A program made the position numbers and the translations under genes. A stretch of 64,000 bases of DNA, from contig NC_011027.1 of the NCBI RefSeq assembly GCF_000020505.1, positions 120,001-184,000 on the forward strand, read 5' to 3'. A model generated the notes under the pieces. The model was not told where the DNA came from. It searched no databases and saw only the letters and a list, made by a program, of their open reading frames with translations. Source of the stretch: Chlorobaculum parvum NCIB 8327. GTDB taxonomy: Bacteria; Bacteroidota; Chlorobiia; Chlorobiales; Chlorobiaceae. Position 1 is the first letter of the stretch. Each line of letters opens with the position of its first letter. Positions 25,395 to 36,093 of this stretch are shown here, piece after piece.

Positions 25395-26225
25395 TCATGA
25401 CTCTGTAGCCTGATGGAACGGATTCTCGTTTTCCAGCCTCTTCATAGCTTCTCTGGCGGCGAGCTGTTCAGCATCCTTTTTTCGTGGTGCGGTGCCCTTG
25501 CCGAGCGGTATGTCGTTGCAGGAGACTTCGATGACGAAGGTCTTTTCGTGCTCCGCGCCCTCTTCGGCAACCACGGTATAGACCGGTTGCGGGAGCTGGT
25601 GAGACTGGCTGAACTCGATCAGTCGGCTTTTGTAGTTGAATTCCGCTTCGACGATCCGGTTCAGATCGACCATGGTGATGACGTGGTTCATGATGAAGCG
25701 CTTCGCTCCGTCGAGCCCCTGGTCGAGATAGATCGCTCCGACAAGCGCCTCGAAGGCATCGGCAAGCGCCGAGTCGCTGGTGCGGATTTTCTGCAGGTTG
25801 GCTGATTCGCCGATAATGAGATGCTCGCCGAGTTTGAGCTCGCGTGCAAAGGCGGCCAGTGCCTTGCGGTTAACAATTTTAGCGCGGTTGCTGGAGAGGT
25901 GCCCCTCGTCGCTTTCGGGGTAAAGCCTGAACAGGTGTTCGGAAATCAGCAGGTCGAGCACGGCGTCGCCGAGGAATTCAAGCCGCTGGTTTGATTCGGG
26001 GCGCTCGCTTTCGCCTTGATGGTCGTGCAGTAAGGAACGGTGAGTAAGAGCGATACGGTAGATCTGGCGACGGCTGCAGGGGCGTCCGGTGAGGTGCTCC
26101 AGATGGCTGAGGGTTGCGGCAGCGAGGTCAGGGCTGTTGGCGTCCGTTGTGCCCCCATAGGGTTCATTGGACGCCTCTGAACGAAGGAGCGGCAGTGACG
26201 TTAACTTTTGCCACAGGTTCCCCAT
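25395..26225 (-). CDS. rnc: Ribonuclease III
   Basis: 276 residues. The RNase III signature 'NQRLEFLGDAVLDLLISE' carries the catalytic Glu/Asp, with further acidic residues in 'ALADAFEALVGAIYLDQGLD'. The double-stranded RNA-binding domain occupies the C-terminal third ('NYKSRLIEFSQSHQLPQPVY', 'GTAPRKKDAEQLAAREAM'). About 35 extra residues precede the usual N-terminus. It processes rRNA precursors and cleaves duplex RNA. It is the last gene of the fatty-acid cluster, 17 bp after fabF, an arrangement seen in many bacteria. Confidence 0.95.
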   Translation of the reverse strand: MGNLWQKLTSLPLLRSEASNEPYGGTTDANSPDLAAATLSHLEHLTGRPCSRRQIYRIALTHRSLLHDHQGESERPESNQRLEFLGDAVLDLLISEHLFRLYPESDEGHLSSNRAKIVNRKALAAFARELKLGEHLIIGESANLQKIRTSDSALADAFEALVGAIYLDQGLDGAKRFIMNHVITMVDLNRIVEAEFNYKSRLIEFSQSHQLPQPVYTVVAEEGAEHEKTFVIEVSCNDIPLGKGTAPRKKDAEQLAAREAMKRLENENPFHQATES

Positions 26226-26242
26226 CGTCGAGCCATTTGCGG

Positions 26243-27496
<1,254 letters not shown>

Positions 27497-27558
27497 CTGT
27501 TCAGATTTTACGTTATTCAGGCAGGGGTATGCCCTGCCTGAAAAGAATGCCGCTGTTC

Positions 27559-27798
27559 TTACTTCTTGTTGACGATGTAGTCAATCGCCTGCTGAACGGT
27601 ACCGATCTTCTCGGCATCTTCGTCAGGAATCTGCACGCCGAACTCGTTCTCGAGTTCCATGATCAGCTCAACGGTATCGAGCGAGTCTGCACCGAGATCA
27701 TCGGCAAACTTGGACTCAGGGGTGATCTGATCTTTGTTGACACCCATTTTGCTGACGATGATGTCGTACACTTTATCTTTGATTTCGGCTGCGCTCAT
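27559..27798 (-). CDS. acpP: Acyl carrier protein
   Basis: 79 residues, acidic. The phosphopantetheine site is the Ser in '[18 protein letters not shown]'. It carries the growing acyl chain for the Fab enzymes encoded on both sides. Confidence 0.97.
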   Translation of the reverse strand: MSAAEIKDKVYDIIVSKMGVNKDQITPESKFADDLGADSLDTVELIMELENEFGVQIPDEDAEKIGTVQQAIDYIVNKK

Positions 27799-27960
27799 AG
27801 CACTGTTCTCCGGATTAATGGTTGATGTCGATTACAAAAAAGCACGTTCGTTAATATACGAAGAAAACGCCACCGGGCAAACTGGCGCTCGGAGGCATCA
27901 ACGGCGGCCTGCACATGCAATTGAATGCGTTGCTAAGTCGCCGTTGGGCAAAATGTTAGC

Positions 27961-28704
27961 TTACATGTACATGCCACCGTTCACGCTCAGCACCTGCCCG
28001 GTGATGTAGGCAGACTGGTCACTGGCGAGGAAGGTCACGGCATCGGCGACGTTCTGTGGCGAGCCGAACACGCCCAGCGGAATGGCTGCGAGCATCTGCT
28101 GCTGCACCTCTTCGGAGAGTGCGTCGGTCATCTTTGAGGAGATGAAGCCAGGGGCGATGGCATTGGCGCGGACATTGCGCGAGGCGAGCTCTTTGGCGAC
28201 CGATTTGGTGAAGGCGATCACGCCGCCTTTCGAGGCCGCGTAGTTTGCCTGTCCGGCGTTGCCCATCAGGCCGATGATCGAGGCGATGTTGATGATCGAG
28301 CCGGAACGCTGCTTCATCATGGTGCGCGTGGCGGCTTTGGTGCAGTTGAAGGTACCCTTGAGGTTGACTGTCAGCACGGCGTCCCAGTCCTCTTCGCTCA
28401 TGCGCATCAGAAGGCCGTCGCGGGTGATGCCGGCGTTGTTGACGAGAATGTCGATACGGCCGTTCTCCTTGGCAACGTCGTTGAAGACGTTCTGGCAGGC
28501 TTCGGCGCTGGTGACGTCGAGCTCCTTGCAGGTGACCTTCGCGCCAAGCTGCTTGAGCGCCTCTTCGGTTTCGCTCAGCCATTCGGCCTTGACGTCACCG
28601 ATCACGATGTCGGCGCCTTTGGCAGCCAGGTCGAGGGCGATCGCCTGACCGATTCCGCGGGCTGCGCCGGTGATGATCGCCGTTTTTCCTTCAAACATGG
28701 TCAT
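27961..28704 (-). CDS. fabG: 3-oxoacyl-ACP reductase
   Basis: 247 residues of the short-chain dehydrogenase fold. '[18 protein letters not shown]' binds the nucleotide, '[18 protein letters not shown]' is typical of FabG, and the catalytic Ser and Tyr-Lys are in '[16 protein letters not shown]' and '[15 protein letters not shown]'. The C-terminus '[15 protein letters not shown]' is standard. The start could be ATG 28704 or ATG 28698. It reduces 3-ketoacyl-ACP with NADPH. Confidence 0.95.
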   Translation of the reverse strand: MTMFEGKTAIITGAARGIGQAIALDLAAKGADIVIGDVKAEWLSETEEALKQLGAKVTCKELDVTSAEACQNVFNDVAKENGRIDILVNNAGITRDGLLMRMSEEDWDAVLTVNLKGTFNCTKAATRTMMKQRSGSIINIASIIGLMGNAGQANYAASKGGVIAFTKSVAKELASRNVRANAIAPGFISSKMTDALSEEVQQQMLAAIPLGVFGSPQNVADAVTFLASDQSAYITGQVLSVNGGMYM

Positions 28705-28731
28705 AATGGTATTCTTTCGTTTTGCTTAGGC

Positions 28732-29643
28732 TTAATTGCGCGCGGCGTCCACCTGATCGGCGGTATCGACGCCTGCAATCGAGGCTGCCTTGCTGATTCT
28801 TTTGATGAGTCCCTGAAGCACCTTCTGGGGGCCGACTTCGACAAATTCGGTGACGCCGGCATCGACCATCGCCTGCACCGACTGGCTCCAGAGCACCGAG
28901 CTGGTGAGCTGGCTGATGAGGTTCGCGCGAATCTCCGCCGCCGCTGTGACCGGCTTGGCCACCACGTTCATGCAGACCGGAATTTCAGCGTCGCGGATTG
29001 CGATGGTATCGAGCGTTTCGGCAAGCTCCTTTTCGGCAGGCTTCATCAACGGTGAGTGGAACGCGCCCGAGACAACCAGCTCCTTGGCCATGCGCGCGCC
29101 TTTCGACGGAGCGAGTTCGACCGCTTTTCTGACCGCATCGACGTCACCGGAAATGACGATCTGGCCGGGCGAGTTGAAGTTCGCCGCCTGCACGATACCT
29201 GCCGATCCAGCTTCCTGCAGAAGTCCGTCGAGTGCCTCGTCGGCCATACCGATGATGGCGGCCATCGTACCGGGATTCTGCTGCCCGGCGTTCTGCATCA
29301 GTTCGCCGCGCTTGGCAACGAGCCTGACGGCATCCTCGAAATCGAGCGCTCCGGCAAAGCAGAGTGCGGTGTATTCACCGAGGCTGTGCCCCGCCGCCAT
29401 CTCCACGCCTTCGCGGCCCAGCAGCGTTGCCGCCGCATAGCTGTGCAGGAAAATGGCGAGCTGGGTGTAGCGTGTCTGCTTCAGCTCCTCTTCGCTGCCG
29501 TTGAACATGATATTGGTGATCGAAAAGCCGAGAATCTCGTCGGCCTTGTCCATCAGCGCCTTGACTTCGGGGAAGCGTTCGTAAAGATCGCGCCCCATGC
29601 CGCAGTACTGCGAGCCCTGTCCGGGAAAAACAAATGCTTTCAT
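28732..29643 (-). CDS. fabD: Malonyl-CoA:ACP transacylase
   Basis: 303 residues. '[19 protein letters not shown]' and the nucleophile elbow '[18 protein letters not shown]' (Ser-His motif) define FabD, with the second His in '[12 protein letters not shown]'. It loads malonyl groups onto ACP. It sits between fabH and fabG. Confidence 0.96.
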   Translation of the reverse strand: MKAFVFPGQGSQYCGMGRDLYERFPEVKALMDKADEILGFSITNIMFNGSEEELKQTRYTQLAIFLHSYAAATLLGREGVEMAAGHSLGEYTALCFAGALDFEDAVRLVAKRGELMQNAGQQNPGTMAAIIGMADEALDGLLQEAGSAGIVQAANFNSPGQIVISGDVDAVRKAVELAPSKGARMAKELVVSGAFHSPLMKPAEKELAETLDTIAIRDAEIPVCMNVVAKPVTAAAEIRANLISQLTSSVLWSQSVQAMVDAGVTEFVEVGPQKVLQGLIKRISKAASIAGVDTADQVDAARN

Positions 29644-29673
29644 ATCGTGTGTGTCGAAAATGAGTGGTTCGGC

Positions 29674-30663
29674 TTACTGCCAGCGGACGTAAACGCCGCC
29701 CCAGGTGTAGCCTGCTCCGAAGCTCACCAGCACGAGGTTCGAGCCGGTCTGGATTTTCTTCTGTTCGTCCAGCTCCGCCAGGCAGATCGGGATAGTGCCT
29801 GCGGTGGTGTTGCCGTAGTTCTGGATATTCATCATCACCTTCTCTTCCGGTAGGCCCATGCGCTCGGCGGTGGCGTGCATGATGCGCTGGTTTGCCTGAT
29901 GCGGCACCAGCCAGTCGATGGTGTCGGAGGTGAGGCCGTTGCGCTCCATCATCTCCACGGCCACGTCGGCCATCGCGGTCACGGCAGCCTTGAATACCTG
30001 GCGGCCATCCTGGCGGATGAAGTGCATCCTCTGATCGACCGTTTCGTGCGAGGCCGGATGGAGACTGCCACCACCTGACATCAGGAGATGGTTCGGGCCA
30101 TTGAGGCCGTCCGAATAGAGCCGCGCGTCGAGAACTCCATACCCATCCTCTTTTGCCGCTTCCAGAATCACGCCGCCCGCGCCGTCACCGAACAGGATGG
30201 CGGTCGTCCGGTCTTCGTAATCGAGAATGGAGGACATCTTGTCCGCGCCGATCACCATCACCTTTTTGCAGTTGCCCGATTCGATGAACTGCGCGCCGGT
30301 GTGCAGCCCGTAAACGAAGCCTGAGCAGGCGGCGGAAAGGTCGAAGCCCCAGGCGTTGGTCGCTCCGATATTGCCCTGTACCAGGCAGGCGGTCGAGGGG
30401 AAGATCATATCGGGGGTCATGGTCGCCACGATGATCAGGTCGATCTCGTCGGCAGAAATACCGCGCTTTTCAAGCAGGCTGTTAGCGACCTCGGTAGCCA
30501 TGTAAGCGGTTGCCTTCTTCGGATCGCGGAGGATTCTTCGCTCCCTGATTCCGGTACGCGTGGTGATCCACTCGTCGTTGGTATCGAGAATGCGCTCCAG
30601 ATCTTTGTTGGTGAGCACCTCTTCAGGCAGATACTTGGCGGTCGTCGTTATGGCTGCTTTCAT
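29674..30663 (-). CDS. fabH: 3-oxoacyl-ACP synthase III
   Basis: 329 residues from ATG 30663 ('[20 protein letters not shown]'); an ATG eight codons upstream is less likely. The catalytic triad is Cys in '[17 protein letters not shown]', His in '[16 protein letters not shown]' and Asn in '[15 protein letters not shown]'. It starts fatty-acid chains by condensing acetyl-CoA with malonyl-ACP. Confidence 0.96.
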   Translation of the reverse strand: MKAAITTTAKYLPEEVLTNKDLERILDTNDEWITTRTGIRERRILRDPKKATAYMATEVANSLLEKRGISADEIDLIIVATMTPDMIFPSTACLVQGNIGATNAWGFDLSAACSGFVYGLHTGAQFIESGNCKKVMVIGADKMSSILDYEDRTTAILFGDGAGGVILEAAKEDGYGVLDARLYSDGLNGPNHLLMSGGGSLHPASHETVDQRMHFIRQDGRQVFKAAVTAMADVAVEMMERNGLTSDTIDWLVPHQANQRIMHATAERMGLPEEKVMMNIQNYGNTTAGTIPICLAELDEQKKIQTGSNLVLVSFGAGYTWGGVYVRWQ

Positions 30664-30785
30664 AGTATGGGATCCATTGATGAGCAAACGGGAAATGCGT
30701 TACGGTGCCGGATTTTTTGAGCGAGCCCAAAAGAGAGGGGATGATCGTTCCGGTTCGTCACTGCCTGCATGGAAGTTTGGCCGGT

Positions 30786-31811
30786 TCAGGAGAGCATTGC
30801 TGCGATACGCTCGTTGACGCGCTGTTCGATCATGTGCTCGGCCATATAAATCATATTCTTGATCGCGCGAGACGACGAACGGCCGTGGCCGACGATCGAG
30901 ATGCCGTCGACGCCGAGGAACGGCACACCGCCGAACGTCTCTACATCGAACGGCTCGAAGATCTGCTTGAAAGCCTGGCCTGCCAGTGCGGCAGCACTCT
31001 GGTCGAGCTTACCAGACACCACCATCTTTTCGAGCGCCGGTTTGAACAGCGAGCCGAGGAAGTGCGGAATGCTTTCGCCGAATTTGAGAATAGTGTTGCC
31101 AACAAGCCCGTCGCAAACGACAATTGAGGCTTTTCCAGCAAGGATATCGTGACCTTCGACGTTGCCGATGAAGTTGATCTTCTTTTCTTCGGCAGCCGCT
31201 TTCAGGAGATTCCAGGTCTGCTTGAGATATTCAGGGCCTTTGCCCTCCTCTTCGCCGATATTGAGCAGGCCGACGGTCGGATTGTCGATCGAGGCCGCGT
31301 AGCGCTGGTAAATCGTCAGCATTTCGGCGAACTGCACCAGGTGCTCCGGCTTGCAGTCCACGTTGGCACCGACATCGACGATGTTGGTGAGTCCTTCGCC
31401 CAGTCTGGGGAAGTAAGCGTAAATGGTCGGGCGCTGCACGCCGGGAAGCCTGCCGAGCACGAACAGGGATGCCGCCATCATTGCGCCGGTGTTTCCGGCG
31501 CTCACGAAAGCGTCGGCCTCTTTGGCTTTGCAGAGCTTCAGGCCCTGCACAAGCGACGACTCCTGCTTCGACTTGACAGCGATAGCAGGAACATCCTCCA
31601 TGGTGATGACCTCGGGAGCATGCATGAACCGCATGTTCAGCGACTCTGACTCATACTCCTTCAGGAGCGGGGTGACTTTGTCTTCCTGCCCGATCAGCAG
31701 GATTTCGAACCGGTTTCCGCTTTCACGAAGAGCCTCTACGGTGCCTTCGACAACGCAAGCCGGGGCATTGTCGCCACCCATGGCATCCACGACAATGGTC
31801 AACATGGCCAT
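30786..31811 (-). CDS. plsX: Phosphate acyltransferase PlsX
   Basis: 341 residues. '[20 protein letters not shown]' at the N-terminus, '[20 protein letters not shown]' and '[20 protein letters not shown]' are the PlsX family hallmarks. It makes acyl-phosphate from acyl-ACP for phosphatidate synthesis and links fatty-acid to phospholipid synthesis. It lies 22 bp after rpmF. Confidence 0.96.
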   Translation of the reverse strand: MAMLTIVVDAMGGDNAPACVVEGTVEALRESGNRFEILLIGQEDKVTPLLKEYESESLNMRFMHAPEVITMEDVPAIAVKSKQESSLVQGLKLCKAKEADAFVSAGNTGAMMAASLFVLGRLPGVQRPTIYAYFPRLGEGLTNIVDVGANVDCKPEHLVQFAEMLTIYQRYAASIDNPTVGLLNIGEEEGKGPEYLKQTWNLLKAAAEEKKINFIGNVEGHDILAGKASIVVCDGLVGNTILKFGESIPHFLGSLFKPALEKMVVSGKLDQSAAALAGQAFKQIFEPFDVETFGGVPFLGVDGISIVGHGRSSSRAIKNMIYMAEHMIEQRVNERIAAMLS

Positions 31812-31833
31812 GCTGTCTTATTTATTAAACTGC

Positions 31834-32025
31834 TTAAGCGACGACAACTTTGCCGGTAACCTGACGACCTTTGTAGTGGCCGCAGTGACGGCAGGCGCGA
31901 TGCGGAAGGGTCGGCTCGCCGCAGTTCGGGCAAACGACGGTTACAGCTGCCTTGGTGCGGGCGTTGAACTGTGCTCTCCTTTTGTCCCTTCTGGACTTGG
32001 ACATCTTGGCTTTCGGGTTGGCCAT
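31834..32025 (-). CDS. rpmF: 50S ribosomal protein L32
   Basis: 63 residues: '[20 protein letters not shown]' and a zinc ribbon with CxxC pairs ('[20 protein letters not shown]'). Its position between the DUF177 gene and plsX is conserved across many bacterial phyla. Confidence 0.96.
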   Translation of the reverse strand: MANPKAKMSKSRRDKRRAQFNARTKAAVTVVCPNCGEPTLPHRACRHCGHYKGRQVTGKVVVA

Positions 32026-32050
32026 AATCTATTCAGTTTAGAATCAACGG

Positions 32051-32569
32051 TTAACGATACTTGTTTTTCAGTTTTTCGAGCGATTCCTGCCAGTCGCTGT
32101 CGGGCTTTCTGTCTTCACCCGGTTCGCCCAGCTCTTCCTGATGGAAAACCCGACAATCGGGATTGTCCGTGCAGGTTACTTTCATCGGGACAGAAAGCAG
32201 CAGAGTCTCGCGGACATCTTCGGTCAGGTCGAGCGAAACAGTGTTTCTGTCGATGAGGCGGTACTCCTCATCTCGCTCATTTGCCTGCTCATAGCTGTAA
32301 AAGATGCGGTACGAACCGTTCAGCTCAGCTGTGATTGGTGCAAGGCACAGGTCACAGGTCAGGTCGGCAACAGCAAACGTCTTCAGGGTGACGATCATCT
32401 CGCCCTCCATTTTCTCGACGGTTACGTTGACCGAAACCTCTTCTGAAAACCCGGCCTCGGAAAGGGCCGGATCGCCGAATTCAGCCGCCATGCAGTTGAA
32501 TTCAAACTCATGGACTCCCTCTGAGAGCCCGGCAAGGCGAATCCCGATCAGCGCTTTTTCCCTGGCCAT
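32051..32569 (-). CDS. DUF177 (YceD family) protein
   Basis: 172 residues from ATG 32569, which has a clear AGAGGG ribosome site. Two cysteines in 'DLTCDLCLAPITAEL' and a third in 'VTCTDNPDCRVF' match the conserved Cys of the family. YceD proteins are linked to 23S rRNA and ribosome biogenesis in several bacteria and plastids, and the gene nearly always precedes rpmF as it does here (25-bp gap). Confidence 0.88.
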   Translation of the reverse strand: MAREKALIGIRLAGLSEGVHEFEFNCMAAEFGDPALSEAGFSEEVSVNVTVEKMEGEMIVTLKTFAVADLTCDLCLAPITAELNGSYRIFYSYEQANERDEEYRLIDRNTVSLDLTEDVRETLLLSVPMKVTCTDNPDCRVFHQEELGEPGEDRKPDSDWQESLEKLKNKYR

Positions 32570-32738
32570 AATACCCTCTTTTCCATAAAAGAGCATTAAT
32601 GTAAAAAAATTATCATCGAAAAAGAAAAACGGCACCTTGTGTCAGGAAGAAAATTTATAAAAAAATGACGTTCGCGGTTTGGATTTTCAGATGTCCATCG
32701 TATATTTGCATCTCTTCGATCCCGGAGAGCCTATAGAT

Positions 32739-32810
<72 letters not shown>

Positions 32811-32819
32811 CATCGAACT

Positions 32820-32862
32820 TAAAAAAAGGAAGTGCTTGAGTATGCGGCGCTTCCTTTTTTTT
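32820..32862 (+). terminator. Intrinsic terminator of tRNA-Asn (copy A)
   Basis: An A run and AAGGAAGTGC pair with GCGCTTCCTT, followed by a long T tract. The same hairpin occurs again at 33257-33299 (copy B). Confidence 0.85.
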
Positions 32863-32866
32863 GTTT

Positions 32867-33181
32867 GTGTCCGATCTGTCCGCCTTGTCCACCGTTACCC
32901 CTGATTTCGTGGATAACCCGATCCCGTACTTCCTTTATATCCTCAAATCCGAAGTGGCTGATCGCTATTACGTTGGTGTCTCGTCGAACCCGCAACGTCG
33001 TTTGGAGTATCACAATGGTTTCGAGAAAGGCTTTACCTCCCGTTACCGACCATGGGCAATTGTCTTCACCAGAAAGTATCCATCAAAAGCTCAAGCTCTT
33101 GTAGCCGAAACAACCGTTAAGGCTTGGAAAAGCAGCAAGATGATTGAACGGTTAATCGCTGGCGAGGCGGTGCTTTTGTAA
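32867..33181 (+). CDS. GIY-YIG nuclease-domain protein
   Basis: About 104 residues. The single domain starts at 'PYFLYILKSEVADRYYVGVS' (the GIY-YIG pair appears as LYI/YVG), with the helix 'NPQRRLEYHN' carrying the conserved Arg, and 'FTRKYPSKAQALVAETTVKA' with the Glu. Proteins of this small family are common but mostly uncharacterised; relatives include homing endonucleases and UvrC-type nucleases. No ATG precedes the domain: a GTG at 32867 or a later GTG must be used. The gene begins almost inside the tRNA terminator and ends just before the second tRNA 3' half, so the two repeat copies bracket it exactly. Confidence 0.8.
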   Translation: MSDLSALSTVTPDFVDNPIPYFLYILKSEVADRYYVGVSSNPQRRLEYHNGFEKGFTSRYRPWAIVFTRKYPSKAQALVAETTVKAWKSSKMIERLIAGEAVLL

Positions 33182-33188
33182 TGGTTAT

Positions 33189-33299
33189 GAGCATTCGGCT
33201 GTTATCCCGACTCGTCGGGATGTAGGTTCGAATCCTACTCGCGGAGCATCGAACTTAAAAAAAGGAAGTGCTTGAGTATGCGGCGCTTCCTTTTTTTTT
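33189..33299 (+). repeat. Second copy of the tRNA-Asn 3' half plus terminator (copy B)
   Basis: From GAGCATTCGGCTGTTA to the acceptor end GCGGAG (33189-33246) this matches the tRNA at 32759-32808, except that the anticodon-stem 3' side is replaced by TCCCGACTCGTCGGGAT, itself a hairpin. The following 50 bp repeat the tRNA terminator nearly base for base. The copy lacks the 5' half, so it cannot be a working tRNA. It has the form of an att-like duplication of a tRNA 3' end. Confidence 0.85.
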
Positions 33300-33441
33300 G
33301 TTTTTGTCCACTCCGCCAGCCTCTGATCCATAGAAACCGTGGATTATTCGTCGGATTCTTCCTCTCCCCAAATTTCCGGCTATTATTATATATTATCCCT
33401 CTACAGCCACATCCTCCGATCACTATCGAAATTGCTGCGTT

Positions 33442-33879
33442 ATGCTTAGATACCTTTTCGTTCTCCTCTTCGCGGTGCTTACCGCTTGCGCGCCTCGCTA
33501 TGCTTCGCAATCGGATTCGGGAACGCCGAAACTGTTCAGAACGTGGTGGCGGGTTGAGCGGATCGAGGGAGAGAAAGCGGAGTTCATTCGCGGACAGCGG
33601 CGGGATATGCATATCATCCTGTATTCATCGAAGAAGATGGTCGGTTCTGGCGGCTGCAACCAGATCAACGGTTCGTTCAAGCAATCGCCGGGCTTCATCC
33701 GTTTCGGGCCGATCGCATCAACGAAGATGATGTGCCAATCCGGGGTAATGGCGCGCGACAGGGCGTTTGTTAAAGCATTGCGCAAAAGCCGCAGTTACAG
33801 AATCAATGGACCGCATCTGAAGCTGTATGACCAGTCTGGGCACGAGGTTTTACGCTTCATGGCAGTGAAGCAGAGGTAA
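33442..33879 (+). CDS. META-domain lipoprotein (HslJ-like)
   Basis: 145 residues. The signal peptide 'MLRYLFVLLFAVLTACAPRY' ends in a lipobox (LTAC, C16). The mature part has the META pattern: 'RTWWRVERIEGEKAEF', 'MVGSGGCNQINGSFKQSPG' and 'IASTKMMCQSGVMARDRAF'. Family members sit in the outer envelope and have been linked to heat shock or antibiotic tolerance; the role here is unknown. It stands alone upstream of the leuA control region. Confidence 0.85.
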   Translation: MLRYLFVLLFAVLTACAPRYASQSDSGTPKLFRTWWRVERIEGEKAEFIRGQRRDMHIILYSSKKMVGSGGCNQINGSFKQSPGFIRFGPIASTKMMCQSGVMARDRAFVKALRKSRSYRINGPHLKLYDQSGHEVLRFMAVKQR

Positions 33880-33958
33880 GGCGCTCATGCCGAAGCGCAC
33901 CGGGGAACTGCTGGAAATAGCGCATTGTTCACAGTGACATGATGCAGCCGCAATGGTG

Positions 33959-33986
33959 TTGCAGAGGCAAAAGAATTGTGTATATT
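33959..33986 (+). promoter_or_regulatory. Candidate promoter of the leuA leader transcript
   Basis: TATATT (33981-33986) lies 16 nt after TTGCAG (33959-33964). The -10 is good and the -35 weak. It would start transcription some 35 nt upstream of the leader peptide. Confidence 0.4.
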
Positions 33987-34028
33987 ATTCCACTTTCGTC
34001 AAGACGATTCAACGGTACGTCATTTTGT

Positions 34029-34106
34029 ATGAAAAAAGTCAACAACATGCTTCTACTCGCTCTATTGCTTACAGGTCTTACCTGCCTGAGGGGGCGTGCG
34101 TTGTAG
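34029..34106 (+). CDS. Leucine-rich leader peptide of leuA
   Basis: A 25-codon reading frame with ATG 34029 and TAG 34104-34106. Nine codons are leucine, six of them between codons 8 and 14 (CTT CTA CTC GCT CTA TTG CTT), and several are rare types for a GC-rich genome. The frame ends 28 nt ahead of a terminator hairpin and about 110 nt ahead of leuA. This is the composition and placement of a ribosome-mediated attenuation leader. It also resembles a short lipoprotein signal ('LLTGLTC'), but nothing follows that would make a mature protein. Confidence 0.75.
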   Translation: MKKVNNMLLLALLLTGLTCLRGRAL

Positions 34107-34170
34107 TTTCGTTGACTGCATGAAATTCAAGTTTAAAGCCGCAATCCTCTCAGGGTAAGCGGCTTTTTTA
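34085..34170 (+). promoter_or_regulatory. leuA transcription attenuator (terminator and antiterminator)
   Basis: The terminator is AAAGCCGC (34135-34142) with GCGGCTTT (34159-34166), an inner stem ATCCT/AGGGT and a T run to 34169. The alternative is CCTGAGGGGG (34085-34094), inside the leader frame, pairing over ten positions (two G-T) with TCCTCTCAGG (34145-34154), which uses up the inner terminator stem. A ribosome stalled on the Leu codons would leave 34085-34094 free. One that reaches the stop codon would cover it. Confidence 0.75.
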
Positions 34171-34217
34171 CTTTACAGGACTTTACCTTTCAATTGAGAA
34201 TAAATGGAGACTCAGTC

Positions 34218-35906
34218 ATGAGTACGATGAATTACCGGAAATATGCATCCTATACGCCGGTCGGCCTGAAAGACCGTACCTGGCCCGACAAAATCATTAC
34301 CAAAGCGCCGATCTGGTGCAGCGTGGATCTGCGTGACGGCAACCAGGCACTGCCGATTCCCATGAGCGTCGAAGAGAAGGTCGAATTTTTCAAGCTGCTG
34401 GTCTCTGTCGGCTTCAAGGAGATCGAAGTCGGCTTTCCGTCAGCTTCGGCTACGGAGTTCGCGTTCGTGCGCCGGTTGATCGAGGAAAATATCATCCCGG
34501 ATGATGTGAGCATTCAGGTGCTGACCCAGTCGCGCGAACATCTGATCCGCCGCACCTTCGAGGCAATCAAGGGGGCGAAAAACGCTATCGTGCACCTCTA
34601 CAACTCGACCTCACGCCAGCAGCGTGACGTGGTGTTCCGCATGAGCCGCGAGGAGATTATCTCCATCGCTGTGGCCGGCACGCGCCTGGTTCGCGAGCTG
34701 AAAGAGGAAAGTGGCAATCCGGGCATCCGCTTCGAGTACAGCCCCGAAAGCTTCACCGGCACCGAGCTGGACTACGCGCTGGACGTGTGCCACGCGGTAA
34801 TGGACGAGTGGGGCGCATCGGCGGAGAACAAGGTGATCCTGAACCTGCCCTCCACGGTCGAGCTTTCGACTCCGAACGTCTACGCCGACCGCATCGAGTG
34901 GTTTTGCCGCAACATCAAGGATCGCGATGCGGTACTCTTCAGCGTGCACGCTCACAACGACCGCGGCACGGCGGTGGCAACCTCCGAGCTGGCCGTGATG
35001 GCGGGCGCGGATCGCATCGAGGGCGCGCTGTTCGGCAATGGTGAGCGGTGCGGCAACATGGACATCATCATCATGGCGCTGAACCTGATGACGCAAGGTG
35101 TCGATCCGGAGCTCGATTTCTCCAACCTGCCGCATATCAAGCAGGTCTACTCCCGCTGCACCCGCATGACTGTGCATCCGCGCCACCCTTACTCGGGCGA
35201 TCTGGTCTATACGGCCTTCTCTGGCTCGCACCAGGATGCCATCAGCAAGGGCATGAAAATGCACAAGCGCGCTCCCGAAGGCATCTGGGATGTGCCCTAT
35301 CTGCCGATCGACCCGCAGGATGTTGGCTGCAACTACGAGGCGATCGTGAGAATCAACAGTCAGTCGGGCAAGGGTGGCATCGCTTATCTTCTGGAAAAAC
35401 AGTACGGCATCCAGATTCCGAAGTGGATGCAGCCCGATTTCGGTACGGCCGTGCAGGAGGTGACCGACCGCACCGGCGAGGAGCTGAGCGCCGAACAGAT
35501 TCACGAGCTGTTCCAGAAGGAGTACATCGGCGCAACCGAGCCCTATCTGATGAAGAAGTGCACTATCAGCTGGAGCGACGAAGATCCGGATCGCAACGAC
35601 GAGGTCGCCACTATCGTCAGCGCCTCGATGGTCGGCCCCAAGGGCGAGTTCACCTTCAAGGCGAAGGGCAACGGGCCGCTGGATGCGTTTGTGCGCGGCA
35701 TGGTGAGCCACACCGGCATCGATTTCCATGTCGATGAATACACGGAGCACGCCATAGGCCACAGCTCCGACGCGATGGCTATCGCCTACATCCGCCTCTC
35801 GTTCGATGACGTGGCGCTGGTGTGCGGATCGGGCATCGACTCGAACATCAGCCTCGCCTCCATCAAAGCGATCGTCAGTGCGCTGAACCGCTACAAAAAG
35901 GCTTGA
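34218..35906 (+). CDS. leuA: 2-isopropylmalate synthase (long, type 2)
   Basis: 562 residues from ATG 34218, preceded by GGAGA. The N-terminal barrel has 'APIWCSVDLRDGNQALPIPM' (metal Asp, catalytic region), 'HNDRGTAVATSELAVMAGAD' and 'GNGERCGNMDIIIMALNLM'; the C-terminal ~130 residues form the LeuA regulatory domain ('SASMVGPKGEFTFKAKGNGP'). The first motif and overall length place it with the fungal/actinobacterial LeuA type. It condenses acetyl-CoA with 2-ketoisovalerate, the first committed step of leucine synthesis, and is usually inhibited by leucine. Expression is probably attenuated through the leader at 34029-34170. Confidence 0.95.
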   Translation: MSTMNYRKYASYTPVGLKDRTWPDKIITKAPIWCSVDLRDGNQALPIPMSVEEKVEFFKLLVSVGFKEIEVGFPSASATEFAFVRRLIEENIIPDDVSIQVLTQSREHLIRRTFEAIKGAKNAIVHLYNSTSRQQRDVVFRMSREEIISIAVAGTRLVRELKEESGNPGIRFEYSPESFTGTELDYALDVCHAVMDEWGASAENKVILNLPSTVELSTPNVYADRIEWFCRNIKDRDAVLFSVHAHNDRGTAVATSELAVMAGADRIEGALFGNGERCGNMDIIIMALNLMTQGVDPELDFSNLPHIKQVYSRCTRMTVHPRHPYSGDLVYTAFSGSHQDAISKGMKMHKRAPEGIWDVPYLPIDPQDVGCNYEAIVRINSQSGKGGIAYLLEKQYGIQIPKWMQPDFGTAVQEVTDRTGEELSAEQIHELFQKEYIGATEPYLMKKCTISWSDEDPDRNDEVATIVSASMVGPKGEFTFKAKGNGPLDAFVRGMVSHTGIDFHVDEYTEHAIGHSSDAMAIAYIRLSFDDVALVCGSGIDSNISLASIKAIVSALNRYKKA

Positions 35907-35917
35907 TCGTTTTTCTC

Positions 35918-35948
35918 GTCAGGCTTCCCGATGATGGGGAAGCCTGAC
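35918..35948 (+). terminator. Strong hairpin after leuA
   Basis: GTCAGGCTTCCC (35918-35929) pairs perfectly with GGGAAGCCTGAC (35937-35948). No T tract follows, so it may stabilise the leuA transcript end or terminate inefficiently. Confidence 0.6.
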
Positions 35949-36093
35949 CCCCTCCAACGTTTTGGATTCTCTGCCGTTACCCTATCTTTACAAAAGAGAC
36001 ACTGTTTTCAATCAACCGGGAATCCAGACATGACGACCAGACAAGGCCGCTTCATCTCTTCCTTTTTTTTGTCCCATCCGACCTCTTGCTCTC

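Noticed and set aside
32832-33104. An ATG-started 90-codon frame overlapping the GIY-YIG gene.
   Set aside because: It is in another frame, starts inside the tRNA terminator and has no conserved features, while the GIY-YIG frame matches the family.
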